Source: Folioceros fuciformis (lineage: Eukaryota > Anthocerotophyta > Anthocerotopsida > Anthocerotales). From it: 64,000 nucleotides of DNA. The DNA lies in NCBI GenBank assembly GCA_049999805.1, contig JBNGIO010006283.1, positions 1 through 64,000 of the forward strand. The letters run 5' to 3'. Shown piece by piece: positions 34,732 through 47,059 of the stretch (within the stretch, counting starts at the first letter, position 1; the number at the start of each line of letters is the position of its first letter). The translations under genes were made by a program, and so were the position numbers. A model generated the notes under the pieces. It was not told the DNA's origin, ran no database searches, and was given only the letters and a program-made list of their open reading frames with translations.

Positions 34732-37074
34732 ATGCACTCCCTGGCAGTGCTGCCTCGACCCCTTTGCCAAATTTCTGTGGTGACCCATGACTGCCATGGT
34801 TCACCAATGCTGCGTCTCCCAAGTCTGTCAAATTCGCTGGCCACCCATGTTCTGACAGTCTTAACGGGCAGGGCCAAAGTGGGGGTATCAGGGAATCGAT
34901 GGGCAGCTGCAGTAGCATGTAGCCGAGGTGATGTGGGCGGGGGCGGGGCCTCCTTACAGCTGGGACGATGGCAATGTGGGTGTGTAGCACGCCGAGTTGT
35001 GACCTGCCAAGCTGCTCCTGTGGCAGCTGTTGGAGAGGGAGGCCGTCTACATGAGCACCTGATGATTGTCTCTGATCTCGACTTGACCATGGTGGGGGCC
35101 GGATCGTCACATGCTGCTACTAGTCGACTGTAGTGGTGCACTGTTATTTTCTTCTTCCGCTGTGCCATCTGGTGTTGTGGGTTTGAAGTAGGGCTGGTTT
35201 GTGACAGGTTGATCACAAGGAACCATCTCACTCAGCATTGTTGCAATTCAACTCTCTGTGGGCAGCAGAATATGCCCATAATTCGCTCTTGGTTTACTCC
35301 ACAGGCCGCTCTCCTGAGAAATATACGGAGTTGAGGGGGCAAGTTCCGCTTTTAACTCCAGCCATCGCCATCCTTTCTGTGGGCACTGAGATTCGATATG
35401 GCCCCTCCCTAATACCCGATCACGGCTGGGAGAAGTATCTGAATGATGGGTGGGATCGGGCTGTGGTTGTGGAGGAAGCCAAGAAGTTTTCCACTCTCCA
35501 ATTTCAGGTTCCCAGTCGTGCATGCTTCTTGTGTGTGTTGAAGGGTTCATGGAGTCGCATCTCGTCTTGCCTACATTTGTCTGCTGTCTACAAGGGTTGG
35601 TCGCTTCTTTGTGGAGCAGGAGGATTCTGAGCAAAGGCCTCACAAAGTAAGTTTCAAAGTCGAGAAGAAAGATGCACAAGGGATTAAAAGCAAACTAGAG
35701 GGAGCTCTGAAGAACAGAGGGGTACAGCACGCCACTTTGTTGCTTGGCAAGCGGAGCTGGAATTGTGATGTGGCACCTTGCATAGCAGAAATTATCGTGG
35801 AGAGAAATTGGCATGTTAAGCAGGTGATTCTTACGGTTCCTGCTACAATTTACTGATGTCCGTGCTGCTGCATCCAGTTGAAAGTGAAGCTCATCTACAG
35901 TGGAGGAATCGATCTAGATGTCCTTCCACAAGGAGCTGGGAAGGGGGAAGCTCTTTCGTATCTCCTGAAGAAGCAGAGAACGGAAGGATGGGCAACAAGT
36001 AAGACACTAGTCTGTGGAGACTCGGGCAATGACATAGAGCTTTTCACTGTCCAAGGAGTCAATGGTGTCATTGTGAGTTGCCAGCCATCCCCCTCTCCAC
36101 ATATCATGAGCGAAAAAAAACACCATGTCTCGTGCAATGCAATGCGAAATTCATGTCAATCCACGTAGTTGAGCTGGCAAGATTATGAACTCTGATGGTT
36201 ACCTTCTCTCAGGTTGGTAATGCGATGGAGGAGCTCGTGCACTGGTACAAAACTCATGGATCTAAAGCGTCGGTACACCATGCCACCAGGAGGTGTGCTG
36301 GTGGTATCATGGAAGCACTGGGTCATTTCAATCTAGGTGCCCATGTGTCGCCCCGAGAAAGACTGGGAGCCGTTGGCTTCAGTCCCCCTGTTCCTACTAC
36401 CTCCGGTGGAGCGGTGCAGAGGGAAGTAGTGGAGGGCACCATTTTTGTCGAGAAGTGGCTTCGTGGAGAACTGGACTCTGCAGACTCCACGTTGCATCGG
36501 CTTATCGAAGTGACTGTACGTTGGGGAATGCAAAATTCCTTCATGTCGGTTTACGCTTCATTCGATGGCTGACATCTGACAAGAAGGACTGTTTCTTATC
36601 GCAGTCACAGAGCGCGAACTGGGTGAGTCCCTGGGGATCGGAGCACTCTTTCCTAGACTCGATCAGCTTTGCTCGACTCAAACACGGAGCCATGAAGGAA
36701 CTTGTGACGTGGGTAGACTGCATGCAGCAGCTGTCACTGGGCGATGGAGTCTTTCTTGTCACCTGGCGTTTGATGTTGGAAGCAACCAGAGGTGCGAGTT
36801 AACCAGACATCAGAAGAAAATAGGAGCCAGGGACTGAAAAGATCAAGTAGCCTAATAGGAATTTTGACATCTTTTTTTCAGGTGGAGTTCGTGAGGGATT
36901 GTTTGCGACTGCGCTTCTAAGAGCCAAGGTAAGGGTACACACTATATTTAACAGGTTCACAGACCCGCCAGATGCGGCATTACAGTCACTGAATTTGCTC
37001 ACACGCTCTTGCAGACTGGAACTCCAAACGCATTTGAGTGGGTCAGACTTCATACCTCTTTCATGAAGATGTAA
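34732..37074 (+). CDS. SPP: sucrose-phosphatase (SPP)
   Basis: Eight exons: 34732-35091, 35208-35507, 35620-35721, 35878-36072, 36213-36515, 36605-36791, 36882-36928 and 37015-37074. Hydrolyses sucrose-6F-phosphate to sucrose, the last step of cytosolic sucrose synthesis. HAD-superfamily motifs: nucleophile '[13 protein letters not shown]', '[13 protein letters not shown]', and '[15 protein letters not shown]' with the catalytic aspartates. '[21 protein letters not shown]' is the SPP signature, here split across neighbouring residues of exon 4. The C-terminal S6PP domain is present ('VEKWLRGE', '[14 protein letters not shown]'). The family core begins about ten residues before 'MIVSDLD', yet the only open start I see upstream (34732) adds about 110 odd residues. 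A small missing first exon, or initiation at 35062, is just as likely. Confidence 0.9.
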
Positions 37075-37205
37075 CGAATACGCGCTCATGACACTTTACT
37101 GTCAACTAGCAGCACAACACTCTGAACGAGGCAACGCTGTTGTCCATCCAGAGCTAATGCCAAACTTTCTCTAATTACAAGTACCAAGTAAATTTCTGTC
37201 TTATT

Positions 37206-40200
37206 TCACATGACCGAATACCCGGGACCACCTCCGCCTTCAGGAACAGTCCACATGATGTTTTGGGTGGGGTCTTTGATATCACAGGCCTGCCCATTGG
37301 ATTTTCCAATATCAGTATAGTGTCCAAGACACGTATCACAAGATCATCGTTGTCTTGCAAGACATAAATACGAGGCAAATCCAACACAATCCCTTCAGGT
37401 GTATTGCGGTCTGAAATCCTCCGACAGACCTTACAGTGCAGACAATTTTGCGCATTGATGTGCAGCTTTAATTCGTCACGGTCTGTCGCAACGTATCTGC
37501 AGACCACTGGCATATAAGAGGTATTCGATGGCTAAAGGCACGACAAGCAGGGCAGGAAGACTTACTCATAGACTCGTGCAGGACAGTACCGAGACTCTGG
37601 CCCTGCAAATACTGGTAAGTTAACAGTTTCTGGTACTTTTGGATCTCGGAGCCGAAGATGTGCAGGCTGATCATGGTTGTGGTTGGTGTTACTCCTGCAG
37701 ATGGTGGACAGTAGTGGGACAACATGACTTAGTTTTTTGACAGCGTCTATCTGCAGGATCTTCACAGTTTTTCATCGTGCTCTTGTGAAAATGGCACCCA
37801 CCTGTGCAACGATGTGAGCAGGTCAAATGAGATCACACCATCAGGCTTGGGGTACTCGATGGGTGTATGCTTTGCAGCATGCTGCAAAAAAGCGTGAAGC
37901 AGGTTAATAACCGCAGGATGCTCATTTGGATGGACATGAGACCCAGTCGAGCATGCAATTCTAACCAAATACTCCTGCTGTCCTCACCTCTGTGGCCAAG
38001 TTGTCTGGGCTTCCATGCTTGAGAGTCACAGGAAGTTTTCCTCTTGTAATGTAGCTGCAAGGTGTCTGGGTTCTCAGTCAAAAAAGTTGTGACAACTTGG
38101 AAACTGGCAAGTGACATTATAATGCAAATTAGCTTACTGTTCGACTGCAGACACTACCAATCCGGGGAACAGACCATGGTGGAATGCCTGTTTAGGACAG
38201 AGCAGACCACGACTCTGATGGTTATTCCCAATCAACTAGAAACTTTTCTCCCAGAACTCTCAACCACGATGCAAAACATGCTCTACCGGACGTAGATTCC
38301 TTGCTGCATACAGTTCTTGCCATAGCCATGACTTTTTCAGCAGGGCCCAGTATTCTTCCATAGATGGCAGTTCTTGAGAGTCTCTAATGAGTGAATTGAA
38401 GGCTGCTTCAGCAGCTAACATTCCTGTAGCAGAGCCATCATATCATTCGTCTTGGATCATAAACAACACGCATGAGCTAGGAAATCCAGCAGGCCGTACA
38501 GAATTTTGAAACCATACCTGACTTCATGGCTGTATGAGTTCCTTTTATCTTTGGAACGTTCAAAAATCCGGCTGCGCAACCCAGTAAGGCGCCTCCGGGA
38601 AAAGATGTCTTTGGTATGGACTGACAGCACAGTGTAGGGCCAACCAAGTAAGGAAGGGACCTCCAACATAGACACACGCTGGGAGACGAGATACGGGCAG
38701 TTACAACATCATGGAGCACTCACACCTGAAATCCACCTTCATTCAGACTGCGTGCTCCATACTGAATTACTTTGCCACCGTCAAGCATTGGCTTGATAGA
38801 AGGATGATGCTTGAACCTCTGAAGTCACAGAATTGCACAAGAATCTGAACACTGATCCCAATTATAGACAGCAATCGTTTTCGATTGCTGTAAGAGAGGG
38901 ACTTGCCTGATACTCTTCATACGGGATCAGATAGGGATTTTTGTAGTCCAGGGCCACTACGAGTCCGATTGCTATCTGTTCACACATACCAAAGTACTTA
39001 CCCTTGCCGATCGCCTTTATATAATCAAGCCGGTTATGATGCACAAGATGGAAATTCTCACCTGCCTACTGTTCATGTGATAAATGAAGGAACCACCGTA
39101 TGTTCTCCTGTCCAAAGGCCAACCTAGCGTATGGAGAACAAAACCTGGCTTATGCTTTTCTTCATCAATCTCCCAAACCTACAACGTTATCCCACTCAGA
39201 AGCAAGAAGTCTATGTATCCTGTCATGAAAGGAGTGAAATTTCATCGGACAAAGGCTCCAAAAGTGCATCCCACATACACACCTCTTTGATACCAAGAGC
39301 ATATGTTTGATGCTGAGCACCTGAAAGCTTCCTGAGCTCAAACTTTTTAATCACTGTCTGGAATAAGGGGACGGCACCACAAATAAGGATACTGGAAAGT
39401 CACGACAGTGCTCACTTCCATTGCAAAAGGCAGTTCTGCAGGATGCTTACTTCAGACAAAGAACCTCTGCAACCCTCCCCCAAGAGGGTGAGCCTTCCTA
39501 TGGACACAGACACATCTGCTTGTTATTGCCCCCACCACTGGATGCAGTTGCTACCAAGAACACATTCCATGAAACCTATTCAGAGTCACACCTCTTAGCT
39601 CCAAGCCTCGTGCAAAGTTAGCCTTTTTTGAGCCATCTTTGGCAATTCCCATATCGTTTGTAGCAACCCCAACAACCCGGTAACCATTATCTTCATATAG
39701 AATCTGAGAAAAGCTGACATAAGACAGGGCACTGTAATCTCCAAGCTGGAATGGCATGTTGTGACTTGCAAGCAGATCCACTCAACCAGATAGCATCGAC
39801 CAATTCTCTTTCTAGGTCCGCAATTCGATCCAGGAGATCCCCACTGTATGCGATGAGAGCGCTTGGACCTTACCTCACTTGCAGCAAACCCCGGGTAAAT
39901 TTCAACCCCCAATTCTTCTGCTTTACCTCCCAACCACCGGACTAGCTCGCTCAAACTATGCAGAAGTCCACACCACTACCTATTAGTAGACTGGAACATG
40001 TACCGCATGTCGTGACAGAAAGTGTGGATATGAACCTGATGACATAATTTCCAGAATTGTTGAAGGGAGATGGGAGTGGAATTGCCCGCTTCTCAGTCAG
40101 AAACCAGAACTTATCATCAGTAACCGGCACTTGCACTGGAGCCTGCGGCCGACAAGCAAACGAAGCCAATGGCAACTAGTCAATAACCACACTACACCCC

Positions 40201-40901
40201 TTCAATCTGGAGATAAAAACACAAACAGGATGCTTCAAACACCAACGTATATCACTTACACCTTGCTCCTTCCAGTCAGGGATGAGCTCCTGAAGCGACT
40301 TCGGTTCAAAGACATTCCCAGACAGAATATGGGAACCTGGAAGGAAAACAGCATCAGAATGGAAGTTTCTTGACTGCACAACCCTATAATAAAACACCAG
40401 CAGAAGGAGAGCAATCCTTTCCTACCATCTAGAAAGCACATCCCAACCTGCCAACCAAACCACGTGCACGGATAATGCAGGCTTACCAACTTCAGCCCCT
40501 TTCTCCACAACGCAGACGCTGATATCCTTGTTCCTCTCCTGCGCCAGCTGCTTGAGGCGGATAGCTGCAGACAAACCCGCAGGTCCCGCCCCCACTATAA
40601 CAACATCATACTCCATGGACTCTCTGGCCTCCGCACCAGATTGCGTGCACATTGTTCTGAATCGTCCACAAGGCCCCAAGGCAGCTCTGGCCGAGCAGCT
40701 TGCCTGCGAGGACCTCCAAATTCGAGAATCCAGAGCATGTTCGGGCAAAGCAGCCCTCACAGGTGCAGAAGATGCATCTCCCGAGCTGCGTGACTGCAGC
40801 AGGGCGTAGGACAATAGAACCTTCATCTGACCCATCTTTCGTCGTCCAACGACGCTAGCCAGAAGCGAGCTTCTCCTCGCAGACAAGGCCGCAGCTGCCA
40901 T
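37206..40901 (-). CDS. ETFQO: electron-transfer flavoprotein:ubiquinone oxidoreductase (ETF-QO)
   Basis: Eighteen exons: 40901-40487, 40336-40260, 40142-40036, 39955-39874, 39703-39592, 39497-39451, 39357-39283, 39178-39062, 38975-38907, 38818-38726, 38620-38518, 38423-38287, 38187-38138, 38054-37988, 37881-37802, 37694-37566, 37496-37430 and 37289-37206. Total 636 residues, the usual plant length. Passes electrons from ETF (branched-chain amino acid and phytyl catabolism) to ubiquinone in the mitochondrial inner membrane. A presequence precedes the FAD-binding '[20 protein letters not shown]'. Other blocks: '[17 protein letters not shown]', '[20 protein letters not shown]', '[21 protein letters not shown]'. 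The 4Fe-4S cysteines lie in 'RYCPARVYE', 'AQNCLHCK' and 'ACDIKDP'. The intron after exon 9 has a GC donor. The stop faces the SPP stop 131 bp away. Confidence 0.97.
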
Positions 40902-42495
40902 GATCACACTCTGCCACCGCAAGCACTAGCTTCTCCAATTGGTTTGCACGAGGAGCCTTGAGTCTCCGTTGTCTGCTGAAATCCTCAATTCGTCTCACGA
41001 CCTTGCCTTGACACTTGTTTCATCGTCAACCAGCACACATCTGTACAAAAGCCAAAAGCAGATTATGTACATACATACATACATATTTAGACAATATTCA
41101 TCTCCACAACCATATTACAATCCTCTCTAAAGTTGACGAGGGCTGCTGCTACACTGCTGGAACAACGCTCCGCCAAGCTACAAAGTGGTCAAGGCTTAGA
41201 ATCTCAACTCCCTTCTCATGTGCCTGCTGTTTCCTCACACTCATCCTCACCATCCCATAATATTTACATGTCCTCAGCATGTCTCCTCTATGCTTAGTTT
41301 TCGCCTCTCTTCCCTTTGCTTATATGCTCACGAAGTACACATGGTAACAAATTTTGACAAAGCATAATATGAAATTCTGAAAGTACAATATGGTGTGATA
41401 TTCCACCAACCTTTCCTTCCTATGTTTGTTGAGAGCTCTTTCTCTTGTTTTTCATACTACTAACATATATTGTTGTGCACTAGTTTTCCTGAGTGATTGC
41501 ATTTAGAAAGTCTTGCAGAATGGATCTTGGATGTTCAATTCTTCAACTGGAAATCTATGTAATATAACATGACAGAACTCAGGTTCCAGTAAAAGGTCAA
41601 GGCTCAACTACCATATTACATGGCTCAACTACCATATTACATCAAGGCTCAACTACCATATTACATGGCTCAACTACCATATTACATTGTGCGAGCATTG
41701 ATGCTTATTTGACAATGTTTGTCAGCCAGCCTAGTTTAGAGCAATTACATATTTGTGACCTCATCTTGTATATGAAGAGCATCTTGTCTATGAACTACTT
41801 GGTGCTAGGCTACCGAGTAATATAGTATACAGACATCAATTTGGCAGCATCAATTAGCTTGACTAACACCAAGTAGGGATTTGCTAGCTAGCCTTGTTAG
41901 TAGAACAAAGGACTGTTAGTCTAACAAGTAATCAAGTTCCATGTACCATGCTTGGTCTTCTTTGGGCACTTGTAGTAAGAAAATTGTGGGTGCATTCATA
42001 TGTTGAGTATGTTGTTGTCACTTCGACATAAAGTTGTAATTTGATCTTGCTCTCTTAATCACACCTTGAGTAATATAACAAACACTTGCCTGCTTGTTTC
42101 TGTTCAGATCTCAAAAATCAAGCTTGTTTTGCTGGTTGAAGTGGATCGCTGGATCTAGGCCTAGCTAGCACAAGATGGCTTTGCAAGTGGGACACGGAAT
42201 GCCGTATAACACATAGGGAGGAAGAAGAGAGAAGGGAAAAAACAATCGTTTTGAAGTGTAGCCACAACGGATTTGGATAAAATACTGCATGGAAACATGC
42301 GAGGTGGGAACTAGCTCGGGAAGTCGGGATATCTAGGGCTCTGACAGTCCGACACCTTAAATGTACATACTAGGAATATCGACTGTCCAGAGTGTCGCGT
42401 TGCGAGTTGCTTTGTCGCTGAGAGAGGCTGATACCTGAGAGCGATTAGCACGTAAGACATCTCTTCTAGGACGAGCTGTGAATTGGGGCGCCAAG
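40902..42495. other. intergenic between ETF-QO and next gene
   Basis: Divergent promoter region of two genes. AT-rich from about 41030, with a four-copy 21-bp repeat (separately listed). An imperfect inverted pair 'CTACTTGGTG' / 'CACCAAGTAG' sits at 41795-41804 and 41867-41876. No gene seen. Confidence 0.4.
41598..41687. repeat. 45-bp unit in two perfect copies (21-bp subunit x4)
   Basis: 'GGCTCAACTACCATATTACAT' (21 bp) occurs four times at 41601, 41622, 41646 and 41667. With the extra CAA it forms two exact 45-bp copies, 41598-41642 and 41643-41687, meaning a recent duplication of an older doublet. Confidence 0.93.
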
Positions 42496-43197
42496 ATGAG
42501 TACGACGGCGTGCCCTCGGAGGAGATCCTTGGCTGCGGTATGCGGGAACAAGAAAGTGGTGAAGGATGCGTTTTTCGTGTTGTTGTGCAGTGTTTACCTT
42601 GCACTCGAGCTGTTCCACCACGGGTCGCCTCTGGCGCCCGTGTGGAAATCCCAATCAAAATTTGCTGCTCTACACCCGCCATCAGAACCTAGAGCTTCAC
42701 CTCTGAAGGGAATTGTGGAGAGGTTGAGCTCAGAGCCGCTGAGCGAGGAAGAGCGGCAGGTTTTGGAGGACGTGAGCCGGATGTCGAACCTGGAGCTGGA
42801 GACTGTGGCAGTTGCCGAGACGGTGGTGCCGGTGACTGAGCACGCCAAGCTGGTGGAGTACGTGGAGAAGAATCTGGCCGGAATCAGGGTTGTGCTCGGG
42901 CCAGAGCGAGCAGATTCGGTGGTGAGCATGGTGCGAAACTATGCCTGCTCCGAGGACTTCGTTGACTTGTCCAGCGGGGCGTTTGATTCTACAGGGAGTT
43001 TGGCCACGTACGCATGTCTTTTGCTTGTAGCACGCCAGGATGACCATCTTCACTTTATGCTCACGGCTGGGAGAGCAGAACCGCATCTCGGGTGGAGAGG
43101 GATCTCGCGGGGGAGACGGGTTCAGTGGAGGAGTGCTCTCGCTAGGTCGCTGACTGAGAAAGTGATAGATGAAGCAAAGGAGAAATTTGCCTCGTGA
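42496..43197 (+). CDS. unrecognised protein with one N-terminal membrane segment
   Basis: Single exon, 233 residues, first ATG of the frame at 42496 and double stop TGATGA. Residues 1-20 are basic, then 'DAFFVLLCSVYLALELF' (about 24-40) is a probable signal anchor or transit element. The middle (about 70-125) is acidic and helical ('LSEEERQVLEDVSRM'). The C-terminal 60 residues contain an Arg-rich 'GWRGISRGRRVQW'. Codon use looks like that of neighbouring genes and the frame is long for this composition, so it is probably real. I do not recognise the family and infer no function. Confidence 0.6.
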   Translation: MSTTACPRRRSLAAVCGNKKVVKDAFFVLLCSVYLALELFHHGSPLAPVWKSQSKFAALHPPSEPRASPLKGIVERLSSEPLSEEERQVLEDVSRMSNLELETVAVAETVVPVTEHAKLVEYVEKNLAGIRVVLGPERADSVVSMVRNYACSEDFVDLSSGAFDSTGSLATYACLLLVARQDDHLHFMLTAGRAEPHLGWRGISRGRRVQWRSALARSLTEKVIDEAKEKFAS

Positions 43198-43601
43198 TGA
43201 GCACGAGGAACGCTTCCTTTTTACTATCTCTGTATGATACCAGGAGGTGGTCGTCTCTCTCCAAGGAGAGTGGTAATCACCGAGCGCGTGGGAAACAAGG
43301 GGAATCGCCCTTGATATACTTTTCGATGGACCTTTCCGTGTTCGTGTTGAGCTGCCGGCACGTTGGAGCAGGGAGAGTTGTTACGTTGGAGGATCACGGT
43401 AGCATCTTGTTATCTGCCACGTTACACAATTAGGTTTATCCCTTGAGCAGGGAGGATGACTCGCTGTATGTGATAGGTTTCGTGCGATTTATCCTCTCAA
43501 GCCATTTGTATACAAGCCATTCTGTGCTAGCCTTGATGTTCATACTGATCGGCCTTTACCAAAATTGTTGAAGGATTGGAAAGTGAAACTTGCTATATCA
43601 C
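43198..43601. other. intergenic, converging 3' flanks
   Basis: Lies between the stops of the unrecognised plus-strand gene and the small minus-strand gene. Nothing else seen. Confidence 0.35.
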
Positions 43602-43989
43602 TCACTCCAGAATGCTTAACTCCAGAGCATTGTGCGCGAGCTCCACCCGCACCTGTCTCTCCAACTCCTCCAGTCTACTCTGGCACTCTGAAGTGCCAGT
43701 AGATCCTTGCGAGATGTTCAAATCCCTGAGCGCAGCTGCGAGATCACGCTGTTCGTGCCGGCGGCACCCTCTGTTAGACTGCATCACTCTGTCTTCGTAG
43801 TAACATTGCAGGGCATCAACAGAATTCGCTCGGGAATACAAAGCCTGAAGCCGAGATCGTGCCTCCTCGCCTCTCACAAGGGCTGCCTGAGTTTCCTCTG
43901 GAAGACCTGCGAAAGCACTGTAATGCCAGCCATTGAGTGAGTAGAGCAGCAAAAGAAGAACAAGCAGCTGCTTACTTCTGATTCGCCAT
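43602..43989 (-). CDS. small coiled-coil protein, unrecognised
   Basis: Two-exon model: 43989-43976 (ATG plus four codons) and 43917-43602, with a 58-bp GTAAGC...CAG intron, giving 109 residues. The protein starts 'MANQNAFAGLPEETQAALVR' and is almost entirely helical and charged ('ARSRLQALYSRANSVDALQ', 'SRLEELERQVRVELAHNALE'), so a coiled coil is likely. The spliced start is preferred over an unspliced frame that would begin inside the intron with a hydrophobic stretch. It lies head-to-head with COMMD4, with about 440 bp between start codons. Family not recognised. It could be a subunit of a larger coiled-coil complex, but this is only inference. Confidence 0.6.
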
Positions 43990-44431
43990 GACCTTCACCT
44001 GAGAGCGCCCTTGGCAACACCCCACCCAAAACCTGCATCAACGGTTTCTCGGTATCCCATATCGAAACACGGTTGCAAAGAAAAATTCCTTCCGCCCTCT
44101 AAGCCATCCCTGTATCCCAGCTGTAGAAGGGTAAGATCAAGGATGCCAAGACGCAGCAGAAGCTGCAGTGCACAAACCGGACTTAGGCTAACTGAGAAAC
44201 AGCAAAAAGACCATCCAGGATACGTCGTGGAATTGCGCGCGGCGCATCTGCCCAGCTCGTTCTAGCGCCGCCCTCTCCCGGTGCTGTACTGCGGGTTCGT
44301 CACGGGGCACCTCCCACACATCGTCGTCAACGTTCACAGATGCGGCCACAAGCGGTGCTTCCATACCGGCAAATACTAGTGGTGTTCAAAGTCCTTGCTC
44401 GTTGATCTAAGTGCAAAAAAAGCCAGGCGTC

Positions 44432-45668
44432 ATGAAGTTCTCCTTCTGCGGAAACTTGGATGCGCCAGACTGGATCTTGCCGCATGTCTCCGCGCTCTCC
44501 TCCCTTGTATTGCTCCACACCCTTGACGTTAGGGTTTTCCGTCCTGCTTGTCGCCCGTTTGGTAGACTCTGCCAACTGGCATGAGTTTGACGCGGAGAGG
44601 ATTTGTGCTCTCCAACGCTTGCAATGTGCAGACTGGTGCCAAAATAAACCTGTTGGCGAGTCATCTCATTGGATACATCCTGGAAGGTGGATTTGAGGTG
44701 CGTGGAATTTCGTTGTGTTGCTCGGGGTTGCGATTTGGTCCTTCTAAAATCAACAAGTGCTTTGCTGAGAAGTGAAGGTTCTTGTCCTTTTGCAGTACGA
44801 CAAGCTACTAGAACTCACAGTTGATTCGAACTTCGGTATGATACTTGGCTGTTCCCTCGTTGGATGGACAGTGCAAATGCTGTATAAGAGGCTCATTACA
44901 AGAGAAGTTTCTATGCAGGAGGGGCGGATGTCAAGGCATGCATTGCAGCCTTGCATTTCGTCCTCACTAGTGCTGCTAAGTTTGATGTAGATCCTGCTAC
45001 ACTATCCCGAGAGCTTCAGCAACTAGGCTTACCCCGAGGTTCGTAGACAACTGGGGTGTGGGAGTGGCTATGTGCTTGGACGCTTGGTGCAGGAATAATC
45101 ATTGTGTTAAACCACATGTCTTGTCATTTTGTTGCAGAACATAGTGATGCGCTTTGTAAAGCATATGGTGAAGGAAGAGAACCACTACAGGCGAAATTTC
45201 TGCACAGAACTTTGCAATGTAAGTATCACTCAAAAAGTATCTCCAAGTGTCTTGTGATATTGCAGCACACTTCTAGAACGAAAGCAACCGAGAATGCCCA
45301 GAATTTCCTTAATTCAAATCTGCTTCTACACGAACAGGTACACCTCTACAGGTATGCCAGGCACAGCCCTACAAATGTCCCTGGCAACCATACACACTCA
45401 ACTCCAAGAATGTTCTTCTGCAGTTGTCTCCTCTCGACCAGCAGCAAGTAACAGACCACAAGGTGGCAAAACCCGTTTACATCAAAGTGTCGATAGAGAA
45501 ATTTCGGTTGCTCATACATGGTACGTGCCATCTTTCAATACTGATATGTCTGTGACCAGCGATGTCTACGGCAACAATGTTACTAGACGTTCTGACTGGA
45601 GTTCTCTGGGCATTTTCATGGTTGTAGAATTGAAGGTAGCCAGGTCGTTGATGGAGGTCACCGTGTAG
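44432..45668 (+). CDS. COMMD4: COMM domain-containing protein 4
   Basis: Seven exons: 44432-44506, 44632-44697, 44796-44835, 44919-45038, 45138-45218, 45338-45520 and 45628-45668. They give 201 residues, against 199 in the human protein. The N-terminal helical domain begins '[16 protein letters not shown]' (COMMD4: 'MRFRFCGDLDCPDWVL'). It continues with '[20 protein letters not shown]', '[20 protein letters not shown]' and '[20 protein letters not shown]'. The C-terminal COMM domain (about 130-201) ends '[20 protein letters not shown]'. COMMD proteins form the Commander complex for endosomal sorting. Exon 6 start (45338) is the least certain splice because the segment just before '[12 protein letters not shown]' is poorly conserved. 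Confidence 0.92.
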
Positions 45669-47059
45669 GTGATGGTTGAGGTCATGACGATGGCAGCGTC
45701 AAGATCCACTCGCTGTTGTTTGATACGTGAGTGCAGTAATGTAAGCCCCCATAGGTCGACCTATTTTATTTTATTTTGTCAAGAGTATGAGTCTGGTATG
45801 TGCAAAACGTATTCGGTCATACCCGGGTCATAGTGACGCGTCGTATCTTTTTCCTGTCTTTCCCTGGACAATATTAATTGTCAGGGAGTTAATATTGTAT
45901 AGGGTAATACAGACTGTGGATGTGGTAATTAATATTGGACATAAATAAATGACGTAGTGGTTGTCGTTGTAACGGGTCAAGAGTGAACCTCGCGTTCGCC
46001 AACTAAGCTGATTGTCCAAGCTACAGAAGAGGACAGTGGATAGACTTCCAGCGGGAAGTTCGCAACACTCTTGTTAGGGTGGCTGGCTTTCAGCCCATCA
46101 GCTGAAAATAGGGTCTCCATCTTTGCAATTTACCACTCGTGGTGCTTCTTTCGATCCTGGCATAGCTTTGTGAGATCCTTGGAGCAAGCCATGGACGCTG
46201 CCGGAGGAACTTGCCGACGGGGACCTCGTACCGGGCACTATGCCGGAGGACTCGATGCCTCCTGCGGAACGCATCGTTTGGGACAGGAAGGGAGGCAGGC
46301 ATCAGCCAAGCCATTCTGTAACAAAAATGGGCTGGAAGGAAGTGGCTCTTGGCACCGACTTAACGTACGCAACTCGAACTGCGTCAGCCAAGCGATGGCA
46401 GCTAGCTAGTCTGAGATCACCCCACGGCCCATGGAGAAGCCTTGATTTTCGGGCTCAAACTTCAGATTATGCGACAACGAAGAATTGTATGGGACTGCGA
46501 ACTTGAAGGGTAGAGCAGTCGGGTGTGCTTGGCGGATCGCAGCCCTGTATTCCAACAGGCTAAGGCCGACCCTGGATGAGATGGGTGATGACGTGAATCG
46601 GTATCGCGTTCGTTCCACTGACTCAAGGGAGAGTCTGAACGCCGACCTTCACCAAGTCGCAGAAACGGGTTCACAACTCCAGTGCAACGCCCCTGTAGGG
46701 CTTATGGCCATAACGGATGCTCCAGTTGGGGCTTGGACTTCGGCCTTGGCTTGGCTTAGCTCGTCAGCACGGAATTTTCTGACTCTCTTGGCATCGTGAG
46801 GTGATGCAAATATGCATGTCGATTTCTGTAAGTTGGCGACATCGAGATTTGTATAGTCATGCCCTGCAGCGAGTAGGGGACCAATTTTGATAAGTTCTTC
46901 AGATAGCATGATGTTGACTGCTACAGTTGCGCTATATTACATGACACAGGCCACCGTCGATGTCCAGTCTCCTCCTGGAAGGAAGCCCACGCCTTTGAAA
47001 GCAAGGTTGGTGGAAACCAGCTTCTGCAAGGTGCAAACTTGTTGCTTGTTCCTGCCACC
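45669..47059. other. intergenic upstream of PLS-PPR gene
   Basis: About 1.4 kb with several short overlapping frames on both strands and no recognisable domain. It ends at the perfect hairpin next to the PPR start codon. Confidence 0.35.
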
